A stretch of 10,162 nucleotides of DNA from NCBI GenBank assembly GCA_022769845.1, contig JALEIO010000075.1, forward strand, positions 1 through 10,162. Reading direction: 5' to 3'. The translations under genes and the position numbers were made by a program. The notes below the pieces were generated by a model. It did no database searches, was not told the origin of the DNA, and was given only the letters and a program-made list of their open reading frames with translations. This stretch comes from Oscillospiraceae bacterium (GTDB lineage Bacteria > Bacillota > Clostridia > UMGS1810). Shown piece after piece: positions 1 to 7,738 of this stretch (the first letter of the stretch is position 1; every line of letters starts with the position of its first letter).

Positions 1-31
1 AAGCCTAAAAATTTGTAATTAAATTGAAAAT

Positions 32-78
32 CCCCGAATAAGCTTGTTATATAAAGCTTTATTCGGGGTGATTTTTTT
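32..78 (+). terminator. terminator-like hairpin overlapping the RBS of the first gene
   Basis: The arms are 32-45 (CCCCGAATAAGCTT) and 54-68 (AAGCTTTATTCGGGG), complementary except for one bulged A. After a 3-nt gap comes a run of seven T at 72-78. This is the shape of an intrinsic terminator for a gene left of the window. The reverse strand has a similar hairpin followed by a weaker T-rich tract. The GGGG of the right arm is also the best Shine-Dalgarno for the TTG start at 77, so the fold would hide the ribosome binding site. Either the hairpin ends an upstream transcript, or it regulates the gene below, or both. Confidence 0.6.
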
Positions 79-487
79 GAAAAAACTTGACTTTTCCAAT
101 GCTTCCGACACAAAAGGCGGCGTATCAAGAGTTAAATCAACGTTTGCAGCCGTTGGAGCGGCGTATCTTATATCGCTGGTACTGCTGCTGATTTTGGCGC
201 TCATTGTTACATATACGTCGTTTAATGAGGATTGGGCAAATACCGCGGTTGGCATAATCGGAGGCATTGCCGCGCTGGTTACGGGCATTTTCGCCGCAAA
301 AAACGCACAGTCGCGCGGATATTTGCACGGCGGACTTGCAGCCGTTATTTATAGGCTTTTGCTGACGTGCATTGGCGACCTGATTTATACGGGTGCGGAT
401 TTCGGAATGAAATTTTTTCTGTCGCTGTTAATTGCGTTTATATTAGGCGCAGTGGGCGGAATTATCGGCATAAATATGGGAAAATAA
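77..487 (+). CDS. TIGR04086/YrzE-like small membrane protein
   Basis: The product is 136 aa and very hydrophobic, with four predicted membrane segments at about residues 24-46, 56-74, 82-104 and 111-133. The short N-terminus is polar and lysine-rich. The motifs AAKNAQSRGYLHGG (residues 73-86, between segments 2 and 3) and GAVGGIIGINMG at the C-terminus fit the TIGR04086 family, Firmicute membrane proteins of about 120 residues that include Bacillus YrzE. No biochemical role is established for the family, and none is claimed here. I chose TTG 77 because GGGGTGA at 65-71 gives 5-nt spacing; the TTG at 44 lies inside the hairpin and has no good site. The gene converges on the beta-galactosidase with an 18-nt gap. 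The family call rests on topology and remembered motifs. Confidence 0.72.
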   Translation: MKKLDFSNASDTKGGVSRVKSTFAAVGAAYLISLVLLLILALIVTYTSFNEDWANTAVGIIGGIAALVTGIFAAKNAQSRGYLHGGLAAVIYRLLLTCIGDLIYTGADFGMKFFLSLLIAFILGAVGGIIGINMGK

Positions 488-500
488 AACTTTATTCCGA

Positions 501-542
501 TAAAATCAGCTTTGACTGTAGAGCGGTTCTACGGTGATTTTA
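501..542. terminator. hairpin between convergent genes, possible two-way terminator
   Basis: The outer arms TAAAATCA (501-508) and TGATTTTA (535-542) are perfectly complementary. The inner arms are 516-522 and 528-534, with one T-G wobble and a GCGGT loop. The structure covers the stop and last codons of the beta-galactosidase and begins 14 nt after the stop of the convergent membrane-protein gene. Each strand reads a TGATTTTA tract after the inner stem. There is no long uridine run, so this is only a candidate, but it is the only structure here that could separate the two transcripts. Confidence 0.4.
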
Positions 543-3484
543 AAATTAATTTCATCGTTGGGATTGATTCGGCAATCTTCGCTCGGTACTTGACCGCCAA
601 CCGATTTTGAGCCTACACCGCTCATAAAAAAGTCGATGTATAAAAACAAATTATCGCATTTTTTAAGCTGGTATCTGTGCTTTGCCGCGGTTTGCTCGTG
701 AATGTCATAATTTGACGCGCAAAACGAAAAATCGCCGCTTATTTTTATACCCGTGCCGGCAGCATCCGAAAGCGTAAGATATTTTGTGCCGCAGTGACTC
801 TGACACTCCTGCGGCTTTTCGTACTGCTCCAACGGATTGTCAATAACATAATCGTATGCGCCGCAAATTGCATAGCTGCACTTATCCGCATAACATTCCT
901 GCGGACCCTTGCCGAAATATTTAATTTTGTCAAATTCCTTGTCAACGTTCCATACATATCCGTATCTCGGCAACCAGTAAGGAAGGGTTTCGTTAAACCT
1001 TCCGTTTTGAATAATCTCTATTTTTCCTTCTCCGTCAAAAATGTATTCGCATTTTGCCTCGGCGATATGCTTTCTTCCCTGTACGGCAAAAATAAGGTCG
1101 CCGCATATTTTAATTTTTCCGTTTTCTTCGGTAACCGTAATGTTTTTGAGAGAATGCTCGGGATATTCAATGTTGCCGAATTCTTTTGTCATATTCCATT
1201 TTTCTTTCATATTATACACTTTTGCGGGTGTGTTGTCATTGTCGGTCGGCGCGCGCCAGCAGTTAATTTTCTGCGGTGATGTAAGAAGTTCTTTGCCGTT
1301 TATTTTCATAGACGAAATGGCGCCTTCATCGGTTGAAAAGATGTATTCAAAATCTTTGCCGCATATTGTTATATCGCTTAAATTTTGTTTTACTGTCGGT
1401 TTGGTGAAAGAATTTTTGCTTTCATTTATATTTCCGTTCAGCTCAAATTGATAACGCGCTATTTCGTGCCCCTTTTCGCACCATTCGGTTTCGCTTTTCA
1501 TTTTTACAAAAACTGTAAGATACGAAAGGCATTTTTCGGTTAGTTCAAGGTTCAGTTGTACGGTTTCGCTTTGCATAGGTTTTGTCGAAACGCTGAAAAT
1601 TTCTCTTTGAATAACCTTGCCTTCAACCTCTGTCTGCGCCGTAAATTCGAGATATGAAAGGTCGGTAAAACGATTGCGGTTTAAGATTTTCAATTCGGGA
1701 ATTTTTTTGTCGGGCATAGAAATTTTTACGGGCGCAAAAATCGCTTTTGCCTCATACAAGGATGAATGAGGTACTCTGTCGGGGTTTATAAGACCGTCCA
1801 TACACACGTTGTAAAGGTTGTGCTTGTCGCCAAAATCTCCGCCGTAGCCGTAGTATTCTTCGCCGTTTTCGTTTTTAATGCAAAACGCGTGGTCGCACCA
1901 CTCCCATATAAATCCGCCCATAAACCGCGCATCGCTTTCAAAAAGCGCGTCATAATCCTTCAAATCTCCGCAGCTGTTGCCCATTGCGTGAGAATATTCA
2001 CAAAGGACAAAGGGCTTTGTGTTTAAAGGATTTTCGTAAAAACTTTTAAGCTTTTCAATCGGCATATACATACTCGAATAAACGTCCAAAAGCGGCTTTA
2101 CTTCCGGCAGGTTTATATTTTCCTGCGGTATTGACTCATAATGAACAAGCCGCGTATCGTCATATGAGCGGATGAATTTTGCCTCGTTGGCAATGTTTTC
2201 GCCCCAGTTCGACTCGTTACCGAGCGACCAAATGATTATTGAAGTGTAATTTTTAAGCGCATACACCATTCTGTGCGCTCTGTCTAAAATTGCGTCCGCA
2301 TAATCGGGATTATCCACAATCGCCGCATAATTATCAACATAATATCCGCCGTGACACTCCATATCCGCCTCGGCAAGCACATAAAATCCCAATTCGTCGC
2401 ACAGCTCGTAAAATTCGTGAGAGTTCGGATAGTGAGAGCACCGAATTGCGTTTATGTTATTTCGTTTCATCATAACAAGGTCGCGTTTTATGTGTTCGTA
2501 ATCTACGGTATAACCGCTTCTCGGGTCGGTATCGTGGCGGTTTGCGCCGTATAATTTTATCGGCTCATTATTGACATAAAAAACATTGTTTTTTACCTCA
2601 ACCTTTCTGAAACCTACCTTTTGACAAATAAATTCACTGCCGCTGTGAAGAATCAGCGTGTATAAATACGGCTGCTCCGCCGACCATAATTTTGGGTTGT
2701 CAACGGTAAGCTCAAACGAATTTTTGCCGCTTGTTTCGCCGATTAAACGGTTGTTTTCGTCATAAATACGAGCGCAGAAATCCGTATCGGATTTTACATC
2801 GGCAAAAATTTTGCCGTCGAGAGTGGTTTTTACAAAAAAGTCGCGTATGCATTTTTTGTCGCGCTCCAAAATAAATACACTGCGGAAAATGCCCGAAAGC
2901 CTGATTTTGTCCTGATCCTCTATGTATGAGCCGCTGCACCACTTTAAAACCATTGCGCAGAGCGTGTTCTTTCCGTTCTTTAAGTGCGGCGTAATGTCAA
3001 AAGATGAGTCGCAGTGCGGACATTCTCCGTAGCCGATAAATTCGCCGTTGAGCCAAACGTAAAAAGACGAATCCACGCCCTCAAAATGAAGCTCATAATT
3101 TTTATTGTCACTTTTTTCAATTTCAAATTCACGCACATATTCGCCTACCGGATTTTTTGCAGGCACGTTTGGAGGGTCGAATATAAACGGATAGGGCGAC
3201 GACTGATACTGAACGTTGCCAAAGCCGAAGCTTTGCTGGCATGACGGCACTTTTATCGTGCCGAAATTTGAAAAATCAAAGCCGTTTTCAAAAAAATTAT
3301 CCGCCTTTGAAATGCTTTCTTTATATAAAAATTTCCAATCTCCGTCGAGCAAGTGAAAATACGGCGAATTTTCGCGTTTTTCCGCTGCTGACGTTTCAGA
3401 GGAAAACGGAATAAAATACGCTCTGTCGGGCATTTCGTTTACTCTGAAAATTTTTGGATTTTTCCATTCGAAATGCTTTTCCAT
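506..3484 (-). CDS. lacZ: beta-galactosidase, glycoside hydrolase family 2
   Basis: This 992-aa protein is close to the length of E. coli LacZ (1023-1024 aa) and has the full multidomain order: jelly-roll sugar-binding domain (about 40-205), immunoglobulin-like domain (about 210-300), TIM barrel (about 300-590), a second immunoglobulin-like domain, and the C-terminal beta-sandwich 'small chain' domain (about 705-987). Catalytic residues are visible: acid/base E424 in WSLGNES and nucleophile E496 in LCEYSHAMGNS. H317 (NRHD), H351 (SHYPN), and E376 and H378 (EADMECHGG) match the substrate and magnesium sites. It hydrolyses terminal beta-galactosides such as lactose, in the cytoplasm since no signal peptide is present. 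The ATG has AGAGGTG at 3493-3499, 8 nt away. It is divergent from a sensor kinase that may control it. The exact substrate cannot be read from sequence. Confidence 0.95.
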   Translation of the reverse strand: MEKHFEWKNPKIFRVNEMPDRAYFIPFSSETSAAEKRENSPYFHLLDGDWKFLYKESISKADNFFENGFDFSNFGTIKVPSCQQSFGFGNVQYQSSPYPFIFDPPNVPAKNPVGEYVREFEIEKSDNKNYELHFEGVDSSFYVWLNGEFIGYGECPHCDSSFDITPHLKNGKNTLCAMVLKWCSGSYIEDQDKIRLSGIFRSVFILERDKKCIRDFFVKTTLDGKIFADVKSDTDFCARIYDENNRLIGETSGKNSFELTVDNPKLWSAEQPYLYTLILHSGSEFICQKVGFRKVEVKNNVFYVNNEPIKLYGANRHDTDPRSGYTVDYEHIKRDLVMMKRNNINAIRCSHYPNSHEFYELCDELGFYVLAEADMECHGGYYVDNYAAIVDNPDYADAILDRAHRMVYALKNYTSIIIWSLGNESNWGENIANEAKFIRSYDDTRLVHYESIPQENINLPEVKPLLDVYSSMYMPIEKLKSFYENPLNTKPFVLCEYSHAMGNSCGDLKDYDALFESDARFMGGFIWEWCDHAFCIKNENGEEYYGYGGDFGDKHNLYNVCMDGLINPDRVPHSSLYEAKAIFAPVKISMPDKKIPELKILNRNRFTDLSYLEFTAQTEVEGKVIQREIFSVSTKPMQSETVQLNLELTEKCLSYLTVFVKMKSETEWCEKGHEIARYQFELNGNINESKNSFTKPTVKQNLSDITICGKDFEYIFSTDEGAISSMKINGKELLTSPQKINCWRAPTDNDNTPAKVYNMKEKWNMTKEFGNIEYPEHSLKNITVTEENGKIKICGDLIFAVQGRKHIAEAKCEYIFDGEGKIEIIQNGRFNETLPYWLPRYGYVWNVDKEFDKIKYFGKGPQECYADKCSYAICGAYDYVIDNPLEQYEKPQECQSHCGTKYLTLSDAAGTGIKISGDFSFCASNYDIHEQTAAKHRYQLKKCDNLFLYIDFFMSGVGSKSVGGQVPSEDCRINPNDEINFKITVEPLYSQS

Positions 3485-3509
3485 AATTTATGCACCTCTT
3501 TACAAACAA

Positions 3510-3528
3510 AAGTCTTTATGATAGACTT
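3510..3528. promoter_or_regulatory. palindrome at the predicted lacZ transcription start, possible operator
   Basis: AAGTCT (3510-3515) and AGACTT (3523-3528) are perfect inverted arms around a 7-nt centre. The element sits just downstream of the -10 of the lacZ promoter, covering the expected start of transcription, where a bound repressor would block initiation. No regulator is identified; the short arms could be chance in AT-rich DNA. Confidence 0.35.
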
Positions 3529-3529
3529 A

Positions 3530-3558
3530 ATTATATCTTAAAGTGAAAAAAGGTTCAA
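3530..3558 (-). promoter_or_regulatory. sigma-A type promoter for lacZ
   Basis: On the minus strand the -35 is TTGAAC (3558-3553), the spacer is exactly 17 nt, and the -10 is a perfect TATAAT (3535-3530). Transcription would start near 3523, giving a leader of about 40 nt before the ATG. The -35 lies in the small palindrome GGTTCAACC (3552-3560), which also holds the only candidate -35 for the divergent kinase gene. Confidence 0.75.
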
Positions 3559-3583
3559 CCAAACAAGAAAAATTTGCTATATA
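3554..3583 (+). promoter_or_regulatory. weak candidate promoter for the histidine kinase gene
   Basis: TTCAAC (3554-3559), an 18-nt spacer and TATATA (3578-3583) form a poor match to the vegetative consensus, placed sensibly before the kinase start at 3617. The -35 overlaps that of the divergent lacZ promoter. A promoter must lie between 3485 and 3616; this is the best I can see. Confidence 0.3.
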
Positions 3584-3616
3584 TTTGAAAAAAGTGCTAT
3601 GAAAAGAGGTTGGAAA

Positions 3617-5377
3617 ATGATTAAATTGATAAGAAAATTAAAGCTGAAGGATAAAATTTTAATTTCATATATTCCAATTGTTTTAATTCTTGTAACGGTG
3701 TTTTTTGTATATAATAAACGAATTGTAAACAGTTACATAGAAAATCAGCTTATGTATTCGGCGCAGAATTCGAGCGACCAGACAATTGACTATATTGAGC
3801 AGAAAATCATAAACCTTTCGAGCGTGCTCAATTTTATTATTTCCAACGTTACCGTTGAAGAGGCGGTTTTTTCCGATTATTCAAAATTAAGCTACTACGA
3901 CCAGTATAATCTTGTGTGCCGTCTTGAACAGAGCTTTATTGAAACAATAGACAAAAACGATATTGACAATATAAAAATATTTTTGCGCGACGACTTTGAA
4001 TTTCGCAATATGAGTTACACAGGAAGCCTTTCGGAGGTGGAAAAAAGCGATTGGTACGCTCGTATGATACGGGATAAGAAGGCGCTTTTGTGCACGCGCG
4101 AGGTTTTGGAGGACGGCAAAAGCTACATAAGCATAGGCAGGCTTATTTCTGACAAAAACAATTTTACATCTCATATTGCCGCGCTGAAAATTTATATTTC
4201 CGAGGATAAAATTAAAAATGTTCTTGATAAAAACGCTGTGTCCGATAAGGGCGTAAGCTATATTTTAAACGAGTACGGCGAGGTAATCTGCGCGTCGGAT
4301 TACAAGCTGTTAGGCGAGTACAAGGCGGACGAAGATACCTTTAAAAGCGCTCTTAACAGCGAAGGCTGGGTGCATACAAGAGTTGAGGGTGACAAAAGAT
4401 TTTATATGGTGAAAAAAATCGACTATCCGAGCTGGCATTTTGTAAATGTTGTAAGCGACAGCCTTTTGACAAACGAGCTTGGGCACCTTAACCGAATTAT
4501 GGTGCTTAATATGCTTATCGCAATGATTTTGGCATATGTGCTTGCGTATTTTATTTCGCGCTCGGTAAACAAGCGTATTATAAGGCTGAACAACTCGGTT
4601 ACGCGTGCGTCAAACGGCAATTTTACGCCCATTAACCTTGGCGGCGTGCCTAATGATACGGCAGACGAAATTGACGTTTTGTCCGAAAATTACAATAAGA
4701 TGATAAAAGAACTTGAAAATGCAATGAAGCAGCAGTACGAAAACGGCAAAATTATAAAAAGCGCCGAGCTTAAAATTTTGTACGAGCAGATAAATCCGCA
4801 TTTTTTGTATAACGTTCTTGACCTTATAAACTGGATGGCTATTAACAACGAAACAAAAAATATTTCGTCAACCGTCACAAAGCTTGCCGATTATTATAAG
4901 CTCACGTTAAACAAGGGCAATGAGATTATTTCTATCCGCAACGAGCTTGAGCATGTACGGCTTTATTTTGAAATTCAAAAAATCCGTTTTGAAAACATTG
5001 AGCAGATTATTTTTGATGTGCCCGATGAAATTTTGCAATGCCGAATTTTAAAAATTATTTTTCAGCCGCTTTTGGAGAATTTTATAAAGCACGGTATGAA
5101 GGAGGACGATGAATTTAAAGGCATTTTTTCAATCAGCGCAAAATATGACGACAAGAATATTTTGTTTACTGTGTCGGATAACGGCGAGGGCATTTCGGAT
5201 GAAATTATAAAATCGGTGCAAAACGGCACGTTTGTAAGCAGCGGCGGCAGCGGATTTGGGCTTAAGAGTATTAACGAGCGGTTAAAGCTTTTTTACGGCG
5301 ACGAGTACGGTTTGTCGTTCGGAAACTGCACAAACGGCGCGGTAATTTTTGTGAAAATTCCAAAAGTTGAGGATTAA
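3617..5377 (+). CDS. YesM/LytS-class sensor histidine kinase
   Basis: This 586-aa membrane kinase of a two-component system has, in order: membrane segment about 14-33, extracellular sensor region about 34-288 (probably Cache-like), membrane segment about 293-314, HAMP-like linker to about 365, coiled coil, and a PF06580 histidine-kinase core. The phosphoacceptor is H395 in EQINPHFLYN, typical of YesM and LytS proteins rather than HisKA kinases. ATP-binding boxes follow: LLENFIKHG (N-box, N488), SDNGEG (D521) and GGSGFGLKSINERL (from 543). ATG 3617 is preferred over ATG 3599 because AAGAGGT (3603-3609) lies 7 nt before it. Such kinases usually sit beside an AraC-type response regulator and often sense carbohydrates or cell-envelope signals. 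Here the neighbours are lacZ and murA, with no regulator. The ligand is unknown. Confidence 0.93.
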   Translation: MIKLIRKLKLKDKILISYIPIVLILVTVFFVYNKRIVNSYIENQLMYSAQNSSDQTIDYIEQKIINLSSVLNFIISNVTVEEAVFSDYSKLSYYDQYNLVCRLEQSFIETIDKNDIDNIKIFLRDDFEFRNMSYTGSLSEVEKSDWYARMIRDKKALLCTREVLEDGKSYISIGRLISDKNNFTSHIAALKIYISEDKIKNVLDKNAVSDKGVSYILNEYGEVICASDYKLLGEYKADEDTFKSALNSEGWVHTRVEGDKRFYMVKKIDYPSWHFVNVVSDSLLTNELGHLNRIMVLNMLIAMILAYVLAYFISRSVNKRIIRLNNSVTRASNGNFTPINLGGVPNDTADEIDVLSENYNKMIKELENAMKQQYENGKIIKSAELKILYEQINPHFLYNVLDLINWMAINNETKNISSTVTKLADYYKLTLNKGNEIISIRNELEHVRLYFEIQKIRFENIEQIIFDVPDEILQCRILKIIFQPLLENFIKHGMKEDDEFKGIFSISAKYDDKNILFTVSDNGEGISDEIIKSVQNGTFVSSGGSGFGLKSINERLKLFYGDEYGLSFGNCTNGAVIFVKIPKVED

Positions 5378-5381
5378 ATAA

Positions 5382-5401
5382 ATGCAAAATCGATTTTGCA
5401 T
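5382..5401. repeat. perfect 20-bp palindrome after the kinase gene
   Basis: ATGCAAAATCGATTTTGCAT equals its own reverse complement and begins 4 nt after the kinase stop codon. As RNA it gives an 8-bp stem with a UCGA loop, but no T run follows on the plus strand and only a weak T-rich tract on the minus strand. It is therefore not a classic intrinsic terminator. It could be a protein-binding site or a 3'-end stabilising hairpin. Confidence 0.55.
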
Positions 5402-5526
5402 AACCGAATAAACAAAAAATTTCGAAAATAAAGCTTAATTGCTTGAAAACAGCATCAAAAATTGTCTTATTTAAAAAATTCGGAAATAAAAAATTTAAAA
5501 AAACTCTTTTATTTTTTTCAATATAG

Positions 5527-5535
5527 TGATATAAT
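5527..5535 (+). promoter_or_regulatory. murA: extended -10 promoter for murA
   Basis: TGATATAAT holds a perfect TATAAT (5530-5535) with the TG of an extended -10 element one base upstream. The -35 position, 17 nt before (5507-5512, TTTTAT), is a poor match, which extended -10 promoters tolerate. Transcription would start near 5542, about 53 nt before the murA start. The gap of 217 nt since the kinase stop supports murA beginning its own transcript. Confidence 0.55.
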
Positions 5536-5594
5536 AATAAAATATGATATTATAAGGCATTTTACAGGCAAAATAAAGGGTGGGTGAAAATACC

Positions 5595-6851
5595 TTGGAA
5601 AAATTTGTTATAACGGGCGGAAAAGCGCTGTGCGGCACGGTTGATATCTCGGGCGCAAAAAATGCCGCCGTTGCAATCATTCCTGCAGCAATTTTAATTG
5701 AGGACGAATGTATTATTGAAAACGTTCCTGACATTAAGGACGTTCGAATTATTTTGGATATTCTTTCATCATTAGGCGCAAAGGTCGAAAAATTAGACGC
5801 AAATACCGTAAAAATTGACGCGACAACCTTGAATACATACGTTGCCGAAAAAGAAATAGCGTCAAAAATGCGTGCGTCGTACTATCTTCTCGGCGCACTG
5901 TGCGGACGGTTTAAAAAAGCGGTTGTTCCACCTCCCGGAGGCTGCAATTTCGGCATACGCCCGATTGACCAGCATATAAAAGGGTTTGAGGCGCTTTCCT
6001 GCAAGGTTGAAATAAAACACGGCAGCATTTATGTGGACGGAGAGCAAATAAAAGGCGGTCAGGTTTATTTTGACGTTGTGAGCGTTGGCGCAACAATAAA
6101 TATTATGCTTGCGGCGGTGCGTGCGCCGGGCGTTACGGTTATGGAAAATGCCGCAAAGGAGCCGCACATTGTTGACGTTGCAAACTTTTTGAATTCAATG
6201 GGTGCAAACATCAAGGGTGCAGGCACCGACGTTATCAAAATAACAGGCGTTGAAAAGCTGCACGGCGGCACATACGGCGTAATCCCCGACCAGATTGAGG
6301 CGGGAACGTATATGTTTGCGGCGGCGGCAACGCGCGGCGATGTAACAATACGAAACGTTATTCCAAAGCACCTTGAGGCGATAACGTCAAAGTTTATCGA
6401 AATGGGCGTTGAGGTTGCCGAGGGTGATGACGAAATAAGGGTTTGTGCAAAAGGGAATTTAAACAAAATCAACGTTAAAACCCTTCCGTATCCGGGCTTT
6501 CCGACAGACCTTCAGCCGCCTATGGTAGCGCTTCTTACCACCGTAAACGGTACAAGCATTGTAACCGAAGGTGTGTGGGATTCGCGGTTTCAATACGTTA
6601 CCGAGCTTGAAAAAATGGGCGCAAAAATTACGGTTAACGGTTCGGTTGCGGTTATTGAAGGCGGTCATCCGCTTACCGGCGCAGATGTAAAATCCACCGA
6701 CCTTCGCGCGGGAGCAGGTATGGTTATTGCCGCTCTTTGCGCAAACGGTACAACAGAGGTTTTAAATGTTTATCATATTGACAGAGGATATGAAAATATT
6801 ATAGAAAAGCTTACAAATTTAGGAGCGGATATAAAAAGAACAGATGATTAG
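5595..6851 (+). CDS. murA: UDP-N-acetylglucosamine 1-carboxyvinyltransferase (MurA)
   Basis: MurA transfers enolpyruvate from phosphoenolpyruvate to UDP-N-acetylglucosamine, the first committed step of peptidoglycan synthesis, in the cytoplasm. The 418-aa product has the normal family length. Key residues are present: K22 and N23 in SGAKNAA, the catalytic cysteine C117 in PPGGCNFGIRPID (the residue fosfomycin alkylates), D305 in PGFPTDLQPP and R397 in DRGYE. I chose TTG 5595, giving an N-terminus MEKFVITGG typical of the family, with GGGTGA (5582-5587) 7 nt upstream. The in-frame GTG at 5580 would add five residues and lacks its own site. Clostridia often carry two MurA paralogues; the window cannot show which this is. 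The 3' end overlaps the next gene by 8 nt. Confidence 0.95.
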   Translation: MEKFVITGGKALCGTVDISGAKNAAVAIIPAAILIEDECIIENVPDIKDVRIILDILSSLGAKVEKLDANTVKIDATTLNTYVAEKEIASKMRASYYLLGALCGRFKKAVVPPPGGCNFGIRPIDQHIKGFEALSCKVEIKHGSIYVDGEQIKGGQVYFDVVSVGATINIMLAAVRAPGVTVMENAAKEPHIVDVANFLNSMGANIKGAGTDVIKITGVEKLHGGTYGVIPDQIEAGTYMFAAAATRGDVTIRNVIPKHLEAITSKFIEMGVEVAEGDDEIRVCAKGNLNKINVKTLPYPGFPTDLQPPMVALLTTVNGTSIVTEGVWDSRFQYVTELEKMGAKITVNGSVAVIEGGHPLTGADVKSTDLRAGAGMVIAALCANGTTEVLNVYHIDRGYENIIEKLTNLGADIKRTDD

Positions 6852-7620
6852 ATTTATAACATTATTCAGCGGAAGCAGCGGAAACGCAACGCTTATTACG
6901 GGAAACGACACAAATATTTTAATAGACGCCGGCGTAAGCTGTGCAAAAATTTGCGATGCCGTTTGCCAAATCGGATTATCGCCGAAAAATCTTGACGCAA
7001 TCCTCATAACGCACGAACATTCCGACCATATAAGCGGTGCGAGGGTTTTGTCAAAAAAATTCAACATACCCGTTTATGCAACCGAAAAAACGCTTGACGC
7101 AATGAATTTGTATGACGTTTACGAGCATAATCTTCGCGCGGTCAAGCCGGGAGAAGTGTTTGGAATAAGGGAGTTTGAGATTTTTCCGTTTTCCATTCCG
7201 CACGATGCGGCGGACCCTGTGGGTTACAGCGTGCTTGCCGAAAACAAACGGTATACCGTTGCAACCGACCTTGGGCATATAAACGAAAAATTATTAAAAT
7301 GCTTATACCGCAGCGATACGGTGCTGCTCGAATCAAATCACGATGTGGAAATGCTAAAAAACGGACGGTATTCCTATCCGTTGAAAAAACGAATTTTGTC
7401 GGCTTTGGGGCATCTTTCCAATGACAATGCGGCGTGGGCCGCAACGCAGCTTGCAATGTGGGGAACGTGTAAAATTGTGCTCGGGCATCTTTCGAGCGAA
7501 AACAACACGCCCTCTCTTGCATACGAGGCGGCGCACGATATGCTTTGCAAAAACGGTGCGCAAATAGGCGGAGACGTCATATTGAAGGTTGCACCGAGAA
7601 GCGGTATTTTGGAGATATAA
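6844..7620 (+). CDS. walJ: MBL-fold metallo-hydrolase, WalJ/YycJ-like
   Basis: This 258-aa metallo-beta-lactamase-fold protein begins with FITLFSGSSGNATLI, characteristic of the YycJ/WalJ group, and matches the family length (about 264 aa in Bacillus). The metal-binding motif is complete: THEHSDH (H57, H59, D61, H62), with further likely ligands in IPHDAADPVGY (H120), VATDLGH (D142) and GHLSSENN (H215). Bacillus and Streptococcus relatives are linked to the WalRK cell-wall regulon and to coordinating division with replication; the group resembles nucleases, but the substrate is not settled. The ATG lies inside the murA 3' end (8-nt overlap) and lacks a good Shine-Dalgarno (AGGAG at 6821-6825 is 18 nt away), so translation is probably coupled to murA. 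No walRK or rlmH gene is present here. Confidence 0.88.
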   Translation: MIRFITLFSGSSGNATLITGNDTNILIDAGVSCAKICDAVCQIGLSPKNLDAILITHEHSDHISGARVLSKKFNIPVYATEKTLDAMNLYDVYEHNLRAVKPGEVFGIREFEIFPFSIPHDAADPVGYSVLAENKRYTVATDLGHINEKLLKCLYRSDTVLLESNHDVEMLKNGRYSYPLKKRILSALGHLSNDNAAWAATQLAMWGTCKIVLGHLSSENNTPSLAYEAAHDMLCKNGAQIGGDVILKVAPRSGILEI

Positions 7621-7651
7621 TTACATAAAAAATCAAAGAAAAGGTAAAAAA

Positions 7652-7738
7652 ATGAGCACACCTGCAAATGAGGTTGCGCAAAGAATAAGAGAATTACGCG
7701 AAGTGTGCGGCTGCACAAAAGAGCAGCTTGCAAAGTGA
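7652..7738 (+). pseudogene. 28-codon remnant of a XRE-family (probably XRE/cupin) regulator
   Basis: The ATG at 7652 has a good site (AAAGGT, 7640-7645, 6-nt spacing) and encodes MSTPANEVAQRIRELREVCG followed by CTKEQLAK and TGA. This is the first helix-turn-helix half of a XRE regulator, resembling the clostridial XRE/cupin family of about 180 aa, and it stops where the turn and recognition helix should begin. Nothing after the stop, in any frame, restores the rest. The -1 frame from 7735 reads VIFTLRELVKELQNQKGG and then a basic tail ending at a TGA just inside the next gene; I cannot recognise it. A gene truncated by deletion is the simplest reading. A short translated leader of the downstream ligase gene is an alternative, since start and RBS are intact. 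Confidence 0.6.

Noticed and set aside
794..1451. Long plus-strand open frames opposite lacZ (up to 161 codons)
   Set aside because: They lie antisense to conserved beta-galactosidase coding sequence, have no recognisable domains or RBS, and are frame shadows.
5402..5526. AT-rich stretch before the murA promoter as a small RNA or repeat array
   Set aside because: Only short AAATTT and TTCGAAA-like matches are present, with no stable hairpin or regular spacing.
5862..6472. Minus-strand open frames of 101 and 135 codons opposite murA
   Set aside because: murA is complete and conserved on the other strand; these are shadows of its codon pattern.
7616..7621. TATAAT at the end of the walJ-like gene as a promoter for the downstream genes
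   Set aside because: No acceptable -35 lies 16-18 nt upstream, and the hexamer is formed by the last codon and stop.
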